Translations under genes and position numbers: made by a program
Shown here: positions 63,544 to 64,000 of the stretch, piece after piece
How positions within the stretch are numbered: position 1 is the stretch's first letter
Layout of the letters: every line of letters starts with the position of its first letter
The notes under the pieces: model-generated
Told to the model about the DNA's origin: nothing
The model's input: only the letters and a program-made list of their open reading frames with translations
Databases searched by the model: none
Assembly: GCA_965219915.1 (NCBI GenBank)
Contig: OZ244794.1
Location: 744,001-808,000, forward strand
Origin: Bin80 sp965219915
Lineage (GTDB): Bacteria > Bacteroidota > Rhodothermia > Rhodothermales > Bin80
Direction: 5' to 3'
DNA length: 64,000 nucleotides

Positions 63544-64000
63544 CTATATGTACATTGCGAACTCGCTGCGTCTCATGTAAGCCGCCAATGCAAGACCCAT
63601 AAGTGTTGTATTTGTGAGTAACGCAGAACCACCGTAGGACAGGAAAGGTAATGGAATACCTATTACTGGCAATAAACCAAGTACCATACCGATGTTCACA
63701 CTGATATGAATCAGGAAAATGCCGGCAGTACCGGCAGCGACAATACTCCCGAAAGGGTGCTCGATCTCTCTCGCAAGCCGGACCAGCCGAAGCATAAGTA
63801 TTGCGAACAGCAGCAGGACCAGAATTGAGCCGACAAACCCCCATTCTTCTCCGATGACGGAGAACACAAAGTCTGTGGATTGCTCAGGGATGTAACGTCC
63901 TTGTGTCTGACTGCCCTTCATATGCCCTTCCCCGAACCATCCTCCTGAACCAAGGGCAGCTTTCGATTGAACAAGGTGAAAGCCGACGCCCGCCCGATAT
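63544..64000 (-). CDS. rodA: Rod shape-determining protein RodA (C-terminal part)
   Basis: SEDS-family peptidoglycan glycosyltransferase for cell elongation; only the C-terminal 151 residues are in the window and the 5' part lies beyond its right edge. From the edge the frame reads YRAGVGFHLVQSKAALGSGG, then GEGHMKGSQTQ, PEQSTDFVFSVIGEEWGF, three helices and GIPLPFLSYGGSALL, all of which match RodA (the SYGGS motif is general for SEDS proteins). RodA over FtsW is favoured by the LVQSKAALGSGG and GSQTQGRYIPEQ pattern. It heads the visible part of the operon rodA-solA-argS-pheA-S9. Confidence 0.92.
   Translation of the reverse strand, partial: YRAGVGFHLVQSKAALGSGGWFGEGHMKGSQTQGRYIPEQSTDFVFSVIGEEWGFVGSILVLLLFAILMLRLVRLAREIEHPFGSIVAAGTAGIFLIHISVNIGMVLGLLPVIGIPLPFLSYGGSALLTNTTLMGLALAAYMRRSEFAMYI

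Noticed and set aside
1..64000. Mobile element, prophage, CRISPR array or toxin-antitoxin island
   Set aside because: No transposase, integrase, terminal inverted repeats, regularly spaced short repeats or phage structural genes are visible. The only tandem repeats are inside the DUF4097 coding sequence.

Overview
The window reads as chromosome of a diderm, aerobic heterotroph of the Bacteroidota/Rhodothermota-Balneolota kind. Evidence: a secreted sugar dehydrogenase-like protein ends in a type IX secretion (T9SS) type A sorting domain; 6-bladed beta-propeller proteins, S9 peptidases and lipoproteins with Sec/lipobox signals are abundant; a few promoters resemble the Bacteroidota form (TTTG...TAnnTTTG); Shine-Dalgarno sequences are mostly weak. 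The phylum is an inference. I found no tRNA, rRNA, CRISPR array, insertion sequence, phage gene or clear Rho-independent terminator. Gene density is high and several neighbouring genes overlap.

Layout. 1-12.8 kb is an envelope and degradation block: GH113-like glycosidase (5' cut by the window edge), lipase-like lipoprotein, PQQ-type sugar dehydrogenase with T9SS tag, S9 peptidase with DUF819 permease, ABC exporter, outer-membrane barrel, then a lipoprotein sulfatase overlapping a lipoprotein formylglycine-generating enzyme (FGE), and a NadR-like kinase. 13-17.4 kb: Tat-exported intradiol dioxygenase-like protein, recG, sterol desaturase-family protein. 18-21.4 kb: fused isobutyryl-CoA mutase icmF. 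21.8-26.9 kb: unknown membrane protein, second sulfatase, DUF3052, phosphodiester glycosidase-like protein, VOC protein, DUF1761. 27-32.7 kb: ligA, polA and a convergent exonuclease III. 33-35.3 kb: a beta-propeller protein and an IolE-like TIM-barrel protein.

35.4-45.7 kb is a ten-gene minus-strand run: D-threonine aldolase-like protein, zinc dehydrogenase, then hemA-hemC-hemD-hemB-hemQ-like-hemE-hemH-hemY. Seven of the eight hem genes start within a few dozen bases of, or inside, the gene before. The set contains a chlorite dismutase/HemQ-family protein and a ferrochelatase of Bacillus type and has no hemF or hemN, so it encodes what looks like the coproporphyrin-dependent route to heme, usually associated with monoderms.

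46-64 kb: membrane protein plus winged-helix regulator, uppS, DUF4389, histidine phosphatase, a DASS permease with four RCK_C domains, a second beta-propeller protein, an 800-residue DUF4097 protein built from about 29 near-identical 19-20-residue coils, and a minus-strand operon rodA-(sarcosine oxidase-like)-argS-pheA-S9 peptidase, with rodA cut by the right edge.

Most notable: the hem operon, the FGE/sulfatase lipoprotein pair, the DUF4097 solenoid, and a DNA polymerase I that has lost all recognisable proofreading residues and carries Tyr at the O-helix sugar-discrimination position.
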